DNA of 64,000 nt from Thuidium tamariscinum. Taxonomy: Eukaryota > Streptophyta > Bryopsida > Hypnales > Thuidiaceae. The translations under genes were made by a program, and so were the position numbers. Where the stretch lies: contig OX344758.2 of the NCBI GenBank assembly GCA_947034885.2, forward strand, positions 15,961,067 through 16,025,066, given 5' to 3'. The notes beneath the pieces are model-generated. The model was not told the origin of the DNA. It ran no database searches and worked only from the letters and a program-made list of their open reading frames with translations. How positions within the stretch are numbered: position 1 is the stretch's first letter; each line of letters begins with the position of its first letter. Shown piece by piece: positions 24,901 through 35,939 of the stretch.

Positions 24901-27900
24901 CTATATGGCATCAAATCACACCCCGGGAGGTGCACTATTTGGGAAGTTCAATGATCACGTGAAAACAAGCCCCTATTATTGAGGACTGAGGGGCTATGTA
25001 GGTGATTTTTGGACTTTTTAGGGGGCTTAACTTACCTAAATTTTTAAAGGATGCCTGTTTCATATACCCTATCTTTTAGTTAAAAAACTTTTTGGTGCTA
25101 ATTTATTATACCCTATGTTCATTATAAATACATTACAATAGAAAGTCATACAAACAATGATAGTATACTTTGTATAATCCTAAATGATGTATTTGCAAAC
25201 TATCAAACCTCAAAAATACAAAATCACAACACAATCAAAAACTAGTATCAAAACTTATGAAGCAATGAAGCACAAAATCAAAAACCAATACTATGAGAAA
25301 AAAACATCCACATTACAATGTAATTTCTAGTCTGTTGTCTCAAGGCAATGTATAAAATTGTGGTTATGTTTTAAAAAATACATAATACACAACATTTACA
25401 AAGATTAAAGAAAATGGAAGAAATCTCTAGTCCAATTAACCTAAACCTCAACGTCCACAAAAATTCAATGACCTCACCCTAACACTTAGTCTATTAGTGA
25501 TTGAACTGAACTAGTTGCCTAGCTGCAAATATCATCCATCCAAATTTTAATTTCTTGATACAGCAAGCACTTCTGCACTTGGAATTCCTTTAATCCCTTA
25601 GTGAGCTATAATTTCAATACCTTTGTGAATTCAGTGTAATTTTAGTGTACAGCTCATAGGTTAAAACTATACTAAGCATACTATGAAAAGCTCAAATCTT
25701 TGGAAGGGAATTTTGGTGGGGCTACTTCAAAAAAAAAAATTAATAAATTTTAGTATTTATGTATACCTTTCATTATTTAGAAAGTCTAAAAGCTCATTAC
25801 ATGGATGCTAATTTACTTCGAAGGGATGTATAAAATTTACCTCAAACGAAATTAAAATTTTCCTTCATTAGTTCGCACGTTGATAACTTGACATCAAAGT
25901 CTAAAGAGGGAGTGCACCCCTCGGAAATGACACTACATGGACATTGGTGGATTGAGCTCTTTCTAATGAGAATTTTTTTTTAAAAACCTACAACAAGCCA
26001 CTCTTCAACACCATGCTAAAAAAGTGAATTCAACATAACCCTCTAAAAGAATAGCTTAAATAAATCATTTCACCATTTGCCAAAAAAAACAATGTCATTC
26101 AACTACCAAGTATGTGTTATATATTGAAGCATGAAAAAGTGAAAAACCAACTAATGCACCAATTACTTCAAAACAAAATATACATACTCTCCAAAACTCC
26201 CTACAAAATTCTCCCCACTCATAACTTTAATAGCTCACATCTCAAATTATAACTAATCAAAACTAGCATTATTTCAGAACACATGTCTCACATTCATTTC
26301 AATTAAATACATTGTCAACTATCAACTCATGGAAAACAACAAAAAATGATTGAAGAGTTGATTTTAGAAATCCCCTTCACTTTCAAAAATTGCAAGTGGT
26401 TAAATTTGAATCTAAAAGAAAAATCTTACCTTTTCAGCATCACCACCAATGTAGTCTACCACATTCTTATCAAAGCCACAAAGCATCTTGAGAATCTTCT
26501 TTTGACGGCCACCTTTTGACCCATTACGCATGTCAATATAGCATACTTTACCCAAGAACTCTCCGTAGAAGTAATCATGCAAAGCTTTTGCCAACATGGT
26601 TTTGCCAAGTCCAGCCATTCCATATACCCCTAACACTCTTGCTCCAATGGTGGTGTCATCCACAAATTGAGTTGACATAGCCTATACATCAATTGAACTA
26701 GTCAAAAAAATCCTAATTCAAGGCTTTACATACATCACCAAAACTTGAATGATCTACAAAGTACTTGAATGCATCAATTAGAGTCATTCAAAGACAATAC
26801 TCTCAACTTCAAAACTACCACAAGCAAGAAGCAACTATCAAAACCTAAACATTTGTACATCTGGCATCCCTAGTCATGAATATATATCCATATCTAAATG
26901 CCTAAATTAAGTGAAAATAACACCAAGACTTATATTAGAAATTCTACACAAACATGAACCATTCCAAAGCTAAACTAAAAACCAAAGTGAACATAAAAGT
27001 CCAAGAAAAACTCCTAAATCTACACATTAACAAATACACAACACAAAAGACATTCTAAAGTAAATTCAAAAATTCAACAAAAACTACAAGATCAAGAAGT
27101 CTCAAGTACCTCACACATTCGACCAGAACCAACCATCTTTTCAAAGCTGCCAAAGAGTAAGTCTGGAGGAGACAACTTGAAAATGCTTCCAACAACACAC
27201 TTCCTATAAGCTACCTTCGTCCTTGCAACCTTCCCAAATTCCAAACCATTTGACTTGCACAACGCTTTCACAGCGGCACTCCATTTAGACAAGTCAATAC
27301 GATCATCACATGCAGCATGTTCTTTCCACTTAGGCATCCAACGACCCTCATCCTTCACCTCTTCAATCGATAACTTGAAGAACAATGGAAGCAATTTCAA
27401 TTTGCCATGACCATCTCTTGCACCTTGTTGAGCACCATAAAACGTAGCTAGCTCAATCATTGGCCACTTGGAACACAAAAACTCCTTCGACAACACCACC
27501 ACCGCAACATGACACAATTGAGAAGCTTGCATGATAAGAGGTGCAAAGTCCTCGCCCTTGGGCAAACTGTGGTGCCTTTGATCAAAGAATGGGAAGAAAT
27601 ATCCCTTGCGTTCAAGATCCACACACAATTGCTCCACAAAATCTTTTTGAGCTCCTGAGTGACTAAGAAATATCTTATGCTTGGCTCCATCCAACTTAAA
27701 CAAGCTATAAAATAGTGCATGAAAGTTAGCCAATGACGAAGAAGCTTTGAGAAATCATCAAATCTTGTGAATCTGATTCTAAACACATACCCAAACCCAG
27801 TGGTCACATTAGGACTCACCAAAACTTCACACTTTTAAGCAATGAAATTTGATCATACCATGAACTCCATAAACAACATCTTATATATCCTAGTGACACA

Positions 27901-28092
27901 CCACAATTCAACACACTAGAATGTGTGAGAAAAACATTTAGTAATTAGTAATGAAAATTAACAATTTTGCTGAAGGTTTGAAACAGTAGCATACCTCGTG
28001 GGCTGCACACCATGCGCACTTCCTGAAGGACCAAGCACCATGTCACTTGCTGCTCCCAAGGGCTGGCATGAGAACAACAAAGACTCTGGTTC
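21957..28092 (-). CDS. TNL1: TIR-NBS-LRR immune receptor, C-terminally truncated
   Basis: Intracellular immune-receptor gene. I infer these exons on the minus strand from splice sites and matching phases: 27,995-28,092, 27,110-27,704, 26,430-26,681, 23,077-23,742 and 21,957-22,835, giving ~829 residues without the unresolved N-terminus. The second exon is a TIR domain (KHKIFLSHSG start, DFVEQL, and SKWPMIELATF, whose Glu matches the TIR NADase catalytic position). The third holds the P-loop GMAGLGKT. The fourth holds kinase-2 VFLVLDNV, RNBS-B ILITSSSK and a diverged GLPLAL-like HPVALTALA. The last exon has leucine-rich repeats (ELSNLVVLHL, LHCLRDLELLDL, CPSLKELRL). Compared with TNL2 it stops ~20 residues early: the acidic tail is still readable just downstream in a shifted frame. 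Introns are long, the largest 2.7 kb. An upstream exon seen in the TNL2 region is missing here. Domain calls are secure; exon edges are predicted and the start is unknown. Confidence 0.8.
24918..25945. mobile_element. Probable ~1 kb insertion in a TNL1 intron
   Basis: Unit B at ~60,630-60,655 goes directly from AATTACACTCC into ACGGTGATCAGTGGAT, whereas TNL1 has ~1.03 kb extra. The ends of the extra sequence are related in inverted orientation around GAGGTGCACT (left) and GGGGTGCACTCCC (complement of right). The exact borders and target duplication are not clear. No coding capacity seen. Confidence 0.5.
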
Positions 28093-28371
28093 CTGTTCAT
28101 TGGTCAAAAATTGAATACCGTCATGACATTTTATTTTATATGGTAACAAGGTTGAAAACTGTGTGCAAACTACCTTCGAAGTAGTTCATTTATCATTCAA
28201 AGATTCCATACCCAAGGGAGTAGGATAGAGAAAGTCACATTCCTGTCAATCTAGAATCAAACCAATTGAAAACTCGAGGACTCTGGTCTCTTCCATAACT
28301 TTAGAAGCCACAATTACAAATCGAAGAACCAAAGAAACTCAGACTTAGTTGGAAATAATCGATCATGGTTC

Positions 28372-28690
28372 ATTTCCGATCATGAAATGAGCTCCACAAT
28401 AAGCAGAAAGACAAGGATGTGAAACGCACAACACTTGCAAGCTGGATTTGACCATCTTTATTCAGAAGTGCAGTATCAGGAACTTGAGCAGGAACTGCAG
28501 CATTGCCTACATCCTTGATATGCTTCGCACCCCCGCCAGCCTCTGCAAAATGGTTGACCATGACATCAGGAGACTCAATCGCCAAACAACATACTCCAAT
28601 AAAGCAAACATCAAAACGTAAGATGGATGCTTTCCAAGACAAAGCTCCGCATATTCAAATCCAAAAACGATGTCAGCTGAGGTGGACATA
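28372..28690 (-). other. Conserved block upstream of TNL1, possible 5' exon(s)
   Basis: On the minus strand a frame is shared with 63,065-63,385: SPDVMVNHFAE in TNL1 and SPDVVVNHFAD in the other copy, continuing through AQVPDTALLNKDGQIQL / AQVPNTALLDKDGQIQL. Differences are largely conservative, which favours coding. A reading that joins it in phase with the 98-nt exon at 27,995-28,092 could not be found, so it may be an exon of another isoform, an untranslated leader or a relic. Confidence 0.35.
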
Positions 28691-28763
28691 TCTACCAATC
28701 ATCAACTCTTGAATGGCATCAAGCAAACAAAAAACACAAGCATCCCAATTCATTCCTCCTTAC

Positions 28764-28858
28764 CGGGCAGAGCAGAACGCAATTGCTTCCTCAGCGGTCC
28801 TGCTGCCTCACTGGGTGGGATATAATCCGATACTCCAGCCAACCCTCTTGCACCATCC
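28764..28858 (-). CDS. Putative 95-nt upstream exon of TNL1
   Basis: A minus-strand exon between a GTCCGCAG acceptor and a G/GTAAGG donor. It reads DGARGLAGVSDY, a middle stretch, then GPLRKQLRSALP. The second copy (63,488-63,582) has exactly the same length, splice sites at the same places and a similar peptide (DGASGLAEVLDN ... GPLRKRLRSALP). Family unknown. In unit B it follows a Ser/Pro-rich exon in perfect phase; in unit A that exon is mostly deleted. Whether it splices to the TIR exon is not shown. Confidence 0.45.
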
Positions 28859-29149
28859 CTGCGGACAGAAGGACAAGAGTAAGAGACACCTATCGACCGT
28901 GCAAATCCGGCATGCAAATCAGCGGAAATGGTCGGTGAAGAGTCATGCTCACATGAGCTCTGAGGAAGAGACGAACTTGAAGTCTCCGACCTTGATCACT
29001 GGCTCTAGAAGATCAGCCTCAACCTTAAAACTGCATAACACAACCGACAAATTAGACCACCACTTGCTGAGGGTGCCAACGCCCGTCTGTCCGACGCAAG
29101 TCCAACCAAAAAGGGTGATTCCCAAAGTTCCTGAATGGCTGTGTGTGTC

Positions 29150-30080
29150 ACTGAGCAAGCACGTTATCACAGCAAGTACAACAAAATTGAAGACACCTGA
29201 TCCATACGGACCACTTCTGACTGTTGGCATAAACTCTACTACATTCTCACAAACCAAATGCCAGAGTCCGCACTATGAAGTAATCTGCACTGCGTACACT
29301 CACTCGTAGGTTATGATTCATTGTAAACTTGAGACAACGAAAAACGGACTGACAGAAATCAGTTAAGAAAAAACAGGAAATTCTGACCTGCAAAACCTGT
29401 CACCTCATCAAGTTTCGCACAAAAGAAAATTGAAACACCGACTGCAAAATTCACCGCTCAAAATCGTAGACTAAAACCACCAAGCGCACTAACGGCTGCG
29501 ACGGGTGATCATCAACAAGCATCAGATCCAAAAGAAAACCTCAGTTCCCTGAGTATAGTACTGGATCGTGACTGTGTGAAAGTATATTACAACACACATC
29601 AAAAAACCAAAGACATGCATACCAATCTCTCGCTGTCATTTCTTTTCCTTTTCTAGAAACGACTCAATGCAGGTGGCAGACAATAATCTATTCAATCCGG
29701 CTCCTCCTCAACAAAATCCGAAACATTTGCGGAACTCATGATTTTCTTCCGGAGCACGTCAGCAAGTGAAAACAGTACAAGATACGTCGTTAACCAATGC
29801 AATAGGCCAGGTTTGGCTATGACAAGGATAAAACTCAAGAAACGGCACACAAGCCGGCGACCGAGCCGCCTGGACGAGGTATGTACTTTCGGTACTTCAT
29901 ACGAAAATTTAAGCTCACGCGGATGAGCCACGTTTGAGAGCAGCAACGCTAGATGTAGAAAAACTCTTCATCAATCCCATTGCTTCATGTCAATGATTGT
30001 GAACACCGGATTTCTCAAATCTGGAATACGAGAATGAAAACTTCAGTATCTACAAATTACAAAGAGAACCAGTGATCACC
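29150..30080. repeat. TNL1 distal 5' flank repeat with conserved hydrophobic peptide
   Basis: Parent-like version of the repeats at 15,821-18,830 and 44,850-46,650, here without TTAA insertions and less AT-rich. The minus strand at 29,692-29,946 is open for 84 codons. The part SSRRLGRRLVCRFLSFILV followed by IAKPGLLHWLT is recognisable in the other two copies with mostly conservative changes. Membrane-like in composition; no family recognised. Confidence 0.4.
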
Positions 30081-30089
30081 AACCACACC

Positions 30090-31264
30090 CATGCAGGAGC
30101 CAAAATAGAGAGAAGAGATTAGGCCAGCTCCGCAGAAAAGGAAACATTGCGCCTTCTCCTTCTAACAACTAAGTTCCACTAAATAAGGGGAGCCTTTCCT
30201 GCCAATTGTAAAATCATCGATCAAGCAGCTACTCCAGCTACGTAAGGAGTGCCAATCTTTCCAAAAGAAGATAAATATACTTAAAGGAGTTTGCAAACCC
30301 AAAGGATCGATTCAAGCATTGCCATCAACTTAGATTACTCTGACTTCCAAACTGCATCGATGGCCTGGCTTGTGTTCAGTGCTTGGATGTAATTACGAGT
30401 GTTTCGATCAATTCACCACCAAGGGCTCCCTCCTGAATTCGAAGACCACTGTTGTTGTGGGCTTCTTGCTGGTGCTGCTCCCAGCAATGGTGTACTGTCT
30501 GCAGCCGCGTTTCGTCCTAATCGCTGGATTCACGGACAAGAATTGCACCTCTGAGCTCCCCTTGCTTCTACACCCAAGCAGGAGCAAAAACAGAGAAAAA
30601 TAGAGAGAAGAGAAAGGGCCAACTCCACCGAAAATGAAACATCGTCCCGTCTCCTTCCGACAACCGACTTCCACTAAAGAGATATCCTACAAGCTGTAAT
30701 ACGGATCCCTTTCCAACCGCCTCTCGCCAAAATGCTCTTCGATGAGGGTTTCATTCGGGACACACCGGCACCGACGCAATTTCTAACCGTTTGAATGTTC
30801 TGTCTTAGTGTTCGATAGTTCTCACACGCCAGAGAAAGCATGATCTGCTTCAACTCCAGAGGAACGGGAAACGAAAGAAAAAACAATCACAACACGCAGG
30901 CAAAACACCAAAAACTCGGCTGCAACAACAAATTCATAGCACAGTTATTCCAGGCGCTGCTCTACTGATGTTACTCCAAATTTCTCTCCCCATAGCTCTT
31001 GAGTTGCCTGATTCAGTGCTTGGACTAAATTGCGAGAGTTTCAGTCAATTCAGCTCCAAGGGCACTCTCGCCATGATGCTATTCCGACACGGGATTCATT
31101 CTGGACACGCCAGCACCGATGCAATTTCTAACCACTCAAATGTTCCGTCGTACAGTAGTGTTACACAGCTCTCATACGCCTGAGGAAACATGATCTGATC
31201 CAACTCCTCAAGAATGGAAGACGAAGGAAGAAAACAACCACAACACGCAGACAAAACACCAAAA
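30090..31264. repeat. Locally duplicated GC-richer segment
   Basis: A module with AATAGAGAGAAGAGA and CCTTCTCCTTC occurs at ~30,098-30,200 and again at ~30,590-30,690. A second module (CAGTGCTTGGA ... CAATTC ... CCAAGGGC) occurs at ~30,378-30,430 and ~31,014-31,065. A third (CTCTCGCCA ... GACGCAATTTCTAACC) occurs at ~30,722-30,790 and ~31,066-31,135. A fourth (GTTATTCCAGGCGCT) at ~30,942 recurs at ~31,293. No gene called. Confidence 0.5.
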
Positions 31265-32233
31265 ACTCGGCTGAACCAACAGAACTCACGACAGAGTTAT
31301 TCCAGGCGCTACAATACGGATGCTATTACAAATTTCTCTCGCCGTTGCTCCTGTATCAGGAGGACCAAGCCCGGGCGACCGTAACTTACCTTGTAATGGC
31401 ATATTCATCACACAAGCTCCCTCCGACGCCACCGACAGCCCGAGATGTTCGAGAGACGCTCTGCTCCAGACAAACTGGAGTCGGACACTTTGCACCACAG
31501 GGAGGCCACCTTCTTCACCTAACACTTCCTCGCGCAAGCCGTAGAAAAACTTCGACACTGAAACGAAGCTTATGCGAGAGATTTTGTGAGACTTTATGCA
31601 TCCCCCATCGAGAAATTCACGCAGCCTGGGCCCCAGCACTGTTGCGCATCCGGGCTGCCCCTGCTCGACCTGCCACGGGAAGTTTAACCATTTTCTTCAG
31701 ACCTGCCCTCACCTGCCCTCCTCGCTTGCTTTGCTTTGTTGTACTCCGTACGCCTATTGCGATTCTTTTTTTTCTCCTTGGCTGAGATTGATGAGAGACT
31801 CGAAGAGAGAGTGAATTGACAACTTGGACGCAATTAAGAACATTGAATGGCTTCAGTCTATCGATTGAATCTTGTGTAGTTCTAACGCTCTCTTCTGAAA
31901 AGATCTCTAAAAATGCTCCGAGGGCATTTTGTAATTGCAGCACAAGTACTCGAGCTGGGCTCTCTCAACGTGCTGAGATTCAGGCCTGTCTTCCTCATCA
32001 TCTCCGGCTGTAAGTAGTTTGGTGCTTTTCTTCAAATGAAAGGAGGTCGCCTGGCATCGAATACGAGCTGAAGCCCGGGGCAGCCCGGATGCGCAAGAGT
32101 GCTGTGCGCAGCCCGCGTGAGAGAATGCGAAAATCATGGCAGAAATTCTGGGAGCAGAGCAAGTGGTCCAGCTCTGCAGCTACAGTCACTTCCCATTTGT
32201 CTGCAACCACTGTTCCTCGACGGATGTGCTGTA

Positions 32234-32644
32234 AGGTAGTCGGCTCTGTAATGGAGCATCTAAGGGCTGGTCCCCTTTTCTCATGTATTTACTTGAATGG
32301 AAATATTTTTATTCCATTTTTCAGAGAAAGAGAAATGGAAGAGGAATCTAACACAAGTGGTTTCATAATTTTTGACGCATTTTTGAATTAGTTATGAATT
32401 TTCAAAGGAGATGTGCCATAGGTCCCTATTTTATGTCTCTAAGTCTGCCATGAATGGTTCACTTGCAATTTCTAAAGAAAGATGGAAAAGCAAAGAGCAT
32501 GATTGGCTCTTACTATTCCCAATGCATCTTTTCTTGATTCATTCAATGAATGTGGAGGTCCATTTAAGAACCACCAATTGTCCATTTTGCAGCCTTTTAT
32601 AGGGTCTATTCTTAATGTCCGTTCCATTTTAGAGCCGACTACCT
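32234..32644. mobile_element. Probable TA-flanked MITE (AGGTAGTCGG TIRs)
   Basis: Left end AGGTAGTCGGCTCTGTAATG; right end complement AGGTAGTCGGCTCTAAAATG. TA is present outside both ends, as for Tc1/mariner (Stowaway-like) elements. Length 411 bp. The right end runs into a 13-bp tandem repeat, so the TA duplication is less certain there than for the insert at 45,967-46,371. Confidence 0.55.
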
Positions 32645-32677
32645 TACTGGACTACCTTACTGGACTACCTTACTGGA
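32639..32677. repeat. Three perfect copies of a 13-bp tandem repeat
   Basis: Unit CTACCTTACTGGA is repeated three times without mismatch. It starts inside the terminal repeat of the adjacent MITE, suggesting slippage or repeated repair at the insertion junction. Confidence 0.85.
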
Positions 32678-33343
32678 TTGGGGTTTTGGTCGTAGACAGA
32701 GCGCTGTAAGTCAATGCAAGGAAGGGAGTAAGGTAAGGTTGAAGGTCCATAAAACGCTTATCTAACAGCTGAAATTGAATTTTGGGGAGCTGAAACTTCT
32801 TGAGATATTTTCAATAAATTTTCCTTAAAAATAGAGTGGAATTGACATCTAATCCAAGTTGTTTTGTATTTTTTGGAGCTTTGTGGAATTAGTTATGAAT
32901 TTTTGAAGTCAAAATGGAATTGGCTCTAAAATCGCCCACCTCCTCAATTGTAAACTCTTTGTACATTTCTACAAAGATGAAAAAGCATCATGTACAAACA
33001 GTGTACATCAGGGGAGGTGGGGAGCTGTAATGCCTGACTTGTTCTCAAGCCTTCTACCTTAGGAGGTCTAGAAAGCACCTACTAGGAGTTGCAAATTAAA
33101 TCAGAGAGGTTAGACTTCTTGAATTAATTTTCAATTAAATTTTCTTGAAACCAAATGGAAATAGCATCAATACCAAGTAGTTTCAAGTTTTTTGGACCTT
33201 CAAGGAAATAGTTATGAATTCTCAAAGTTGAAATGTTTTTGTCACTTAAACATCCACCTCTAGAAATGTGCAATATTTATACGCTATTGGTGCAATAAAA
33301 TAGCAAAATATGGGGTTAGTGTGCATTTCAAGAGGTAGACACT

Positions 33344-34275
33344 TTAACCCCTAAAGGACCATTGTCCCCTCGGGGGACAATTTGGAGTTTGGGCAGGTTC
33401 CGTAAACCTCAATTTTTAATGAATCTTTTTGAAACTTTCTCATAAGATAGGAAAACTGATTAGCTTCATGGGAATGTAATTTTTATTTCAATTGGTGACC
33501 GGGAGCAAAAGTTATACCACAAAAAGCCCAAATTTTCATTCGGCGGGCAGAAATTTTTTTTTGCAAAAAGTAAAAAAAAAAAAATTTAATTTTTTTTTCT
33601 AAAATAATATATTTTTGCCTGCATGTGAAGCTTTGATTCACTCTATTTGGACTTATAATGAGAAAGTTATGGACAATCTTGTTTTTCGGGCAATCTAAAC
33701 AATTTCTTGAAAAAATAACTTATAGGATTCATTTTTGAGTGCAATTTTCACAATTTAAAAAAAAAAATTATTGGACAAGGTTATGTTTACTTTCTAGAAC
33801 AATCTCACCATTGGGATTATTGTATTTCAATCCCATCTTAGAGTTATTAACCATTTAGTTTTTCTTTCAATCTTGGACCTATATCTACTTAATAATTTTT
33901 TAAAGAATGAAAATCAAGTGTTTTTTGTGTGAAATTTTTTTCCTAGACTCTCAACTCAATTTCTTAACACAATTAGTTATAAATTCAAAGTCTATAGTGC
34001 AATTTTTTAATACAAATTCCAGTCAAAGTCATCTGAAATTGCAAACCACAGTTCAAAAAAACTTGTATTTCCAACTTTGAATGCTTATATCTTCTAATCT
34101 GTACGGTCAAACTTCATGAAATTTTTACCACTTGATCTCAATCAAGTTAAGTACAAGATCCTACGGTTAGATTCTTAAAAAATATATATATTTTGTTTTC
34201 TTGGATGAATGCAATAGAAATGGCAGTTTTGAGAGATTTTTGACAGAAAAAAGACCTTGGTCATTTAGGGGTTAA
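33344..34275. mobile_element. piggyBac-like element (CCCCTAAAGGACCA end)
   Basis: Left TTAA (33,344-33,347) is followed by CCCCTAAAGGACCATTG, with the palindrome CCCCTCGGGGG close by. The right end is the complement of CCCCTAAATGACCAAGG followed by TTAA (34,272-34,275). Unit A at ~3,326 is unoccupied (CACTTTTAGAGCTTGAG). The body matches 17,477-18,401 in the opposite orientation. Non-coding. Confidence 0.8.
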
Positions 34276-35084
34276 GAGGCCAAGTGCTTTATGAACTTTT
34301 TACCTTAATTGATAGACTCATCTTTTGGTGAACATTCATCAACAATATTATTATTATTGTCCACATTTTTCATTTAAATATTTGCAATTCTAGCACTTTT
34401 TTAGAAGGATTTTTTCTATTTCATATACTTTTTCAAACATTCTTTTTAATGAAAAGAAATGGTACTATAATCAAGTAAGATTATCCAAAGATTTTACAAT
34501 AAAATAATTGGTTGGATTGAAATTTAAAAAATATGGCTAAGTTGAACCAAGGGATTTTTTTAGGCAATTAAATTTCAAATTTCCTAAAAATAACTGAGCA
34601 ACTTGAACCTATAGAAGAAAAGGATAAATGTAAACATTAAAAAATGCCAAAATATTTGCACACAATTACCACAATGCTTCCAAAACTTCATTTCATCTAT
34701 TGTGCAAAATCAATAGTTACAAAGAATACATACAAAAAATACATACTCAAAATGGCTTCCTTCAATAGTATAGATTTCAAGTGCTTATACATGTTAGATG
34801 AGCTGGAGTCTACTGCAAATGGTGGAAGCTATGGGTGGTGAGTGCATAATTTTTATGTAAACTTTTATACTTTTGAGTGTAAGTTTGTTGGGAATTATTT
34901 ATTTATTTAATCATTTATTTACACAAATGAAATAGAATTTCATTGCAAGGAAGAGTTAACAAATCCAACCAATTACAAGTGGCTTGGCTCTTGATTACAT
35001 AAGTTTGAATGGGAGTTTGAACAAGGTTAAAAAATAAAATTAACTAAAGCCATTATTGCATTTGTTGAACACTTCAAAATGTCT

Positions 35085-35939
35085 TTAACTCCTAAAGGAC
35101 CAAAGTGCCTTTTGGGCAATATAGAAAATTTGGGCAAGTGTGTATGACTAGAGATTTTTATGTTTTGGGACTGAACTTCAATAGAGAGTGCAGACGAGGA
35201 ATTTTTTTAAAGCCCAACAATTCTTGTAACTTTTGACTATATGGTTAAAAAGTTATTGCACAATATGTTGTTTATTTCTCAACTTGGGTAGTATGGATAG
35301 ATAAAAAAAATTATATTTTGGAAAATAAAAATTTGAAATTTGTTGAATATATTTATATATACTTGGAAAGCTTCAAATCATTTCATTTGGATTGATAAAT
35401 GAAAAGTATTTCACTCAATATCTCAATATTTTTGGAAAAAAATAAAAATTTTGGGTGTAGATTAATTATTACATTTGAACCATTGTGATTGGCAAGTTTC
35501 AATTTCAAAAATAAATTCTTAACAATTTAGTATTTTGATTCATTCTCTACTTCTTTTACCTAAATTTTTTTCCTATATGTTGTACTATTCCAAATGATTT
35601 GAAATCTTTCAAGCATGTAGCCAACTTGCCTTGGAGAATAAATCCAAAGAAGCACTACCATTTTGAACTTTTTTCCATGCAAATGTGAGCTTGTAAAGTT
35701 CAGCTACCCGTCTTTTTACAAGGCTAGGAAAAGATTCCGGTTGATTCAAATGCTCATATTTTGTAATCCACATAGTAGAAAATTCTTAAAGGTTTTTCTC
35801 ATCTTTTCAAACTAGCATACTACAAGATTCTGTAATTATATGTGTGTACAAATAATAATTTCCAAATATTTGGTGTTTGTATTAGAAATGGTAGTTTTGG
35901 AGGGTTTTTTGTGAAAACATGGTCAAGGTTAGGGGTTAA
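35085..35939. mobile_element. piggyBac-like element, inverted relative to 10,515-11,449
   Basis: TTAA (35,085-35,088) plus CTCCTAAAGGACCAAAG at the left; the right end reads GGTTAGGGG then TTAA (35,936-35,939), a decayed terminus. Unit A has the empty site at 4,872-4,875 with matching flanks (AATGTC on the left, an ATTGTTTCAA-type flank on the right). Non-coding. Confidence 0.75.

Larger units (their letters stand above)
1..31264. repeat. Tandem segmental unit A (left copy)
   Basis: First of two direct copies of a ~31 kb unit. Base 1 onward matches 31,265 onward (both begin with the same ACTCGGCTGAACCA stretch and continue in parallel). Further collinear anchors are 3,090/33,110, 4,865/35,080, 14,500/43,570, 19,800/47,640, 22,835/57,831 and 28,092/62,787. 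The offset grows from ~31.3 to ~35 kb because unit B carries extra insertions. The left edge is cut by the window. Found by visual comparison; a dot plot would refine the edges. Confidence 0.8.
31265..33100. repeat. GC-richer repeat block, unit B counterpart of 1-3,090
   Basis: 31,265-31,830 aligns with 1-560 and 31,850-32,230 with 1,140-1,560. It contains the inverted pair of the CCCAGCACTGTTGCGCATCC type (see findings). Open frames on both strands are not conserved as proteins, so no gene is called. Confidence 0.5.

Noticed and set aside
27457..27822. 121-codon minus-strand frame overlapping the TIR exon
   Set aside because: Shadow of the TIR coding frame; a similar shadow exists at 62,158-62,523 in TNL2.
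28713..29309. 198-codon plus-strand frame over the TNL1 5' region
   Set aside because: It lies opposite minus-strand exon-like blocks conserved in unit B, and the plus frame itself is not conserved there.
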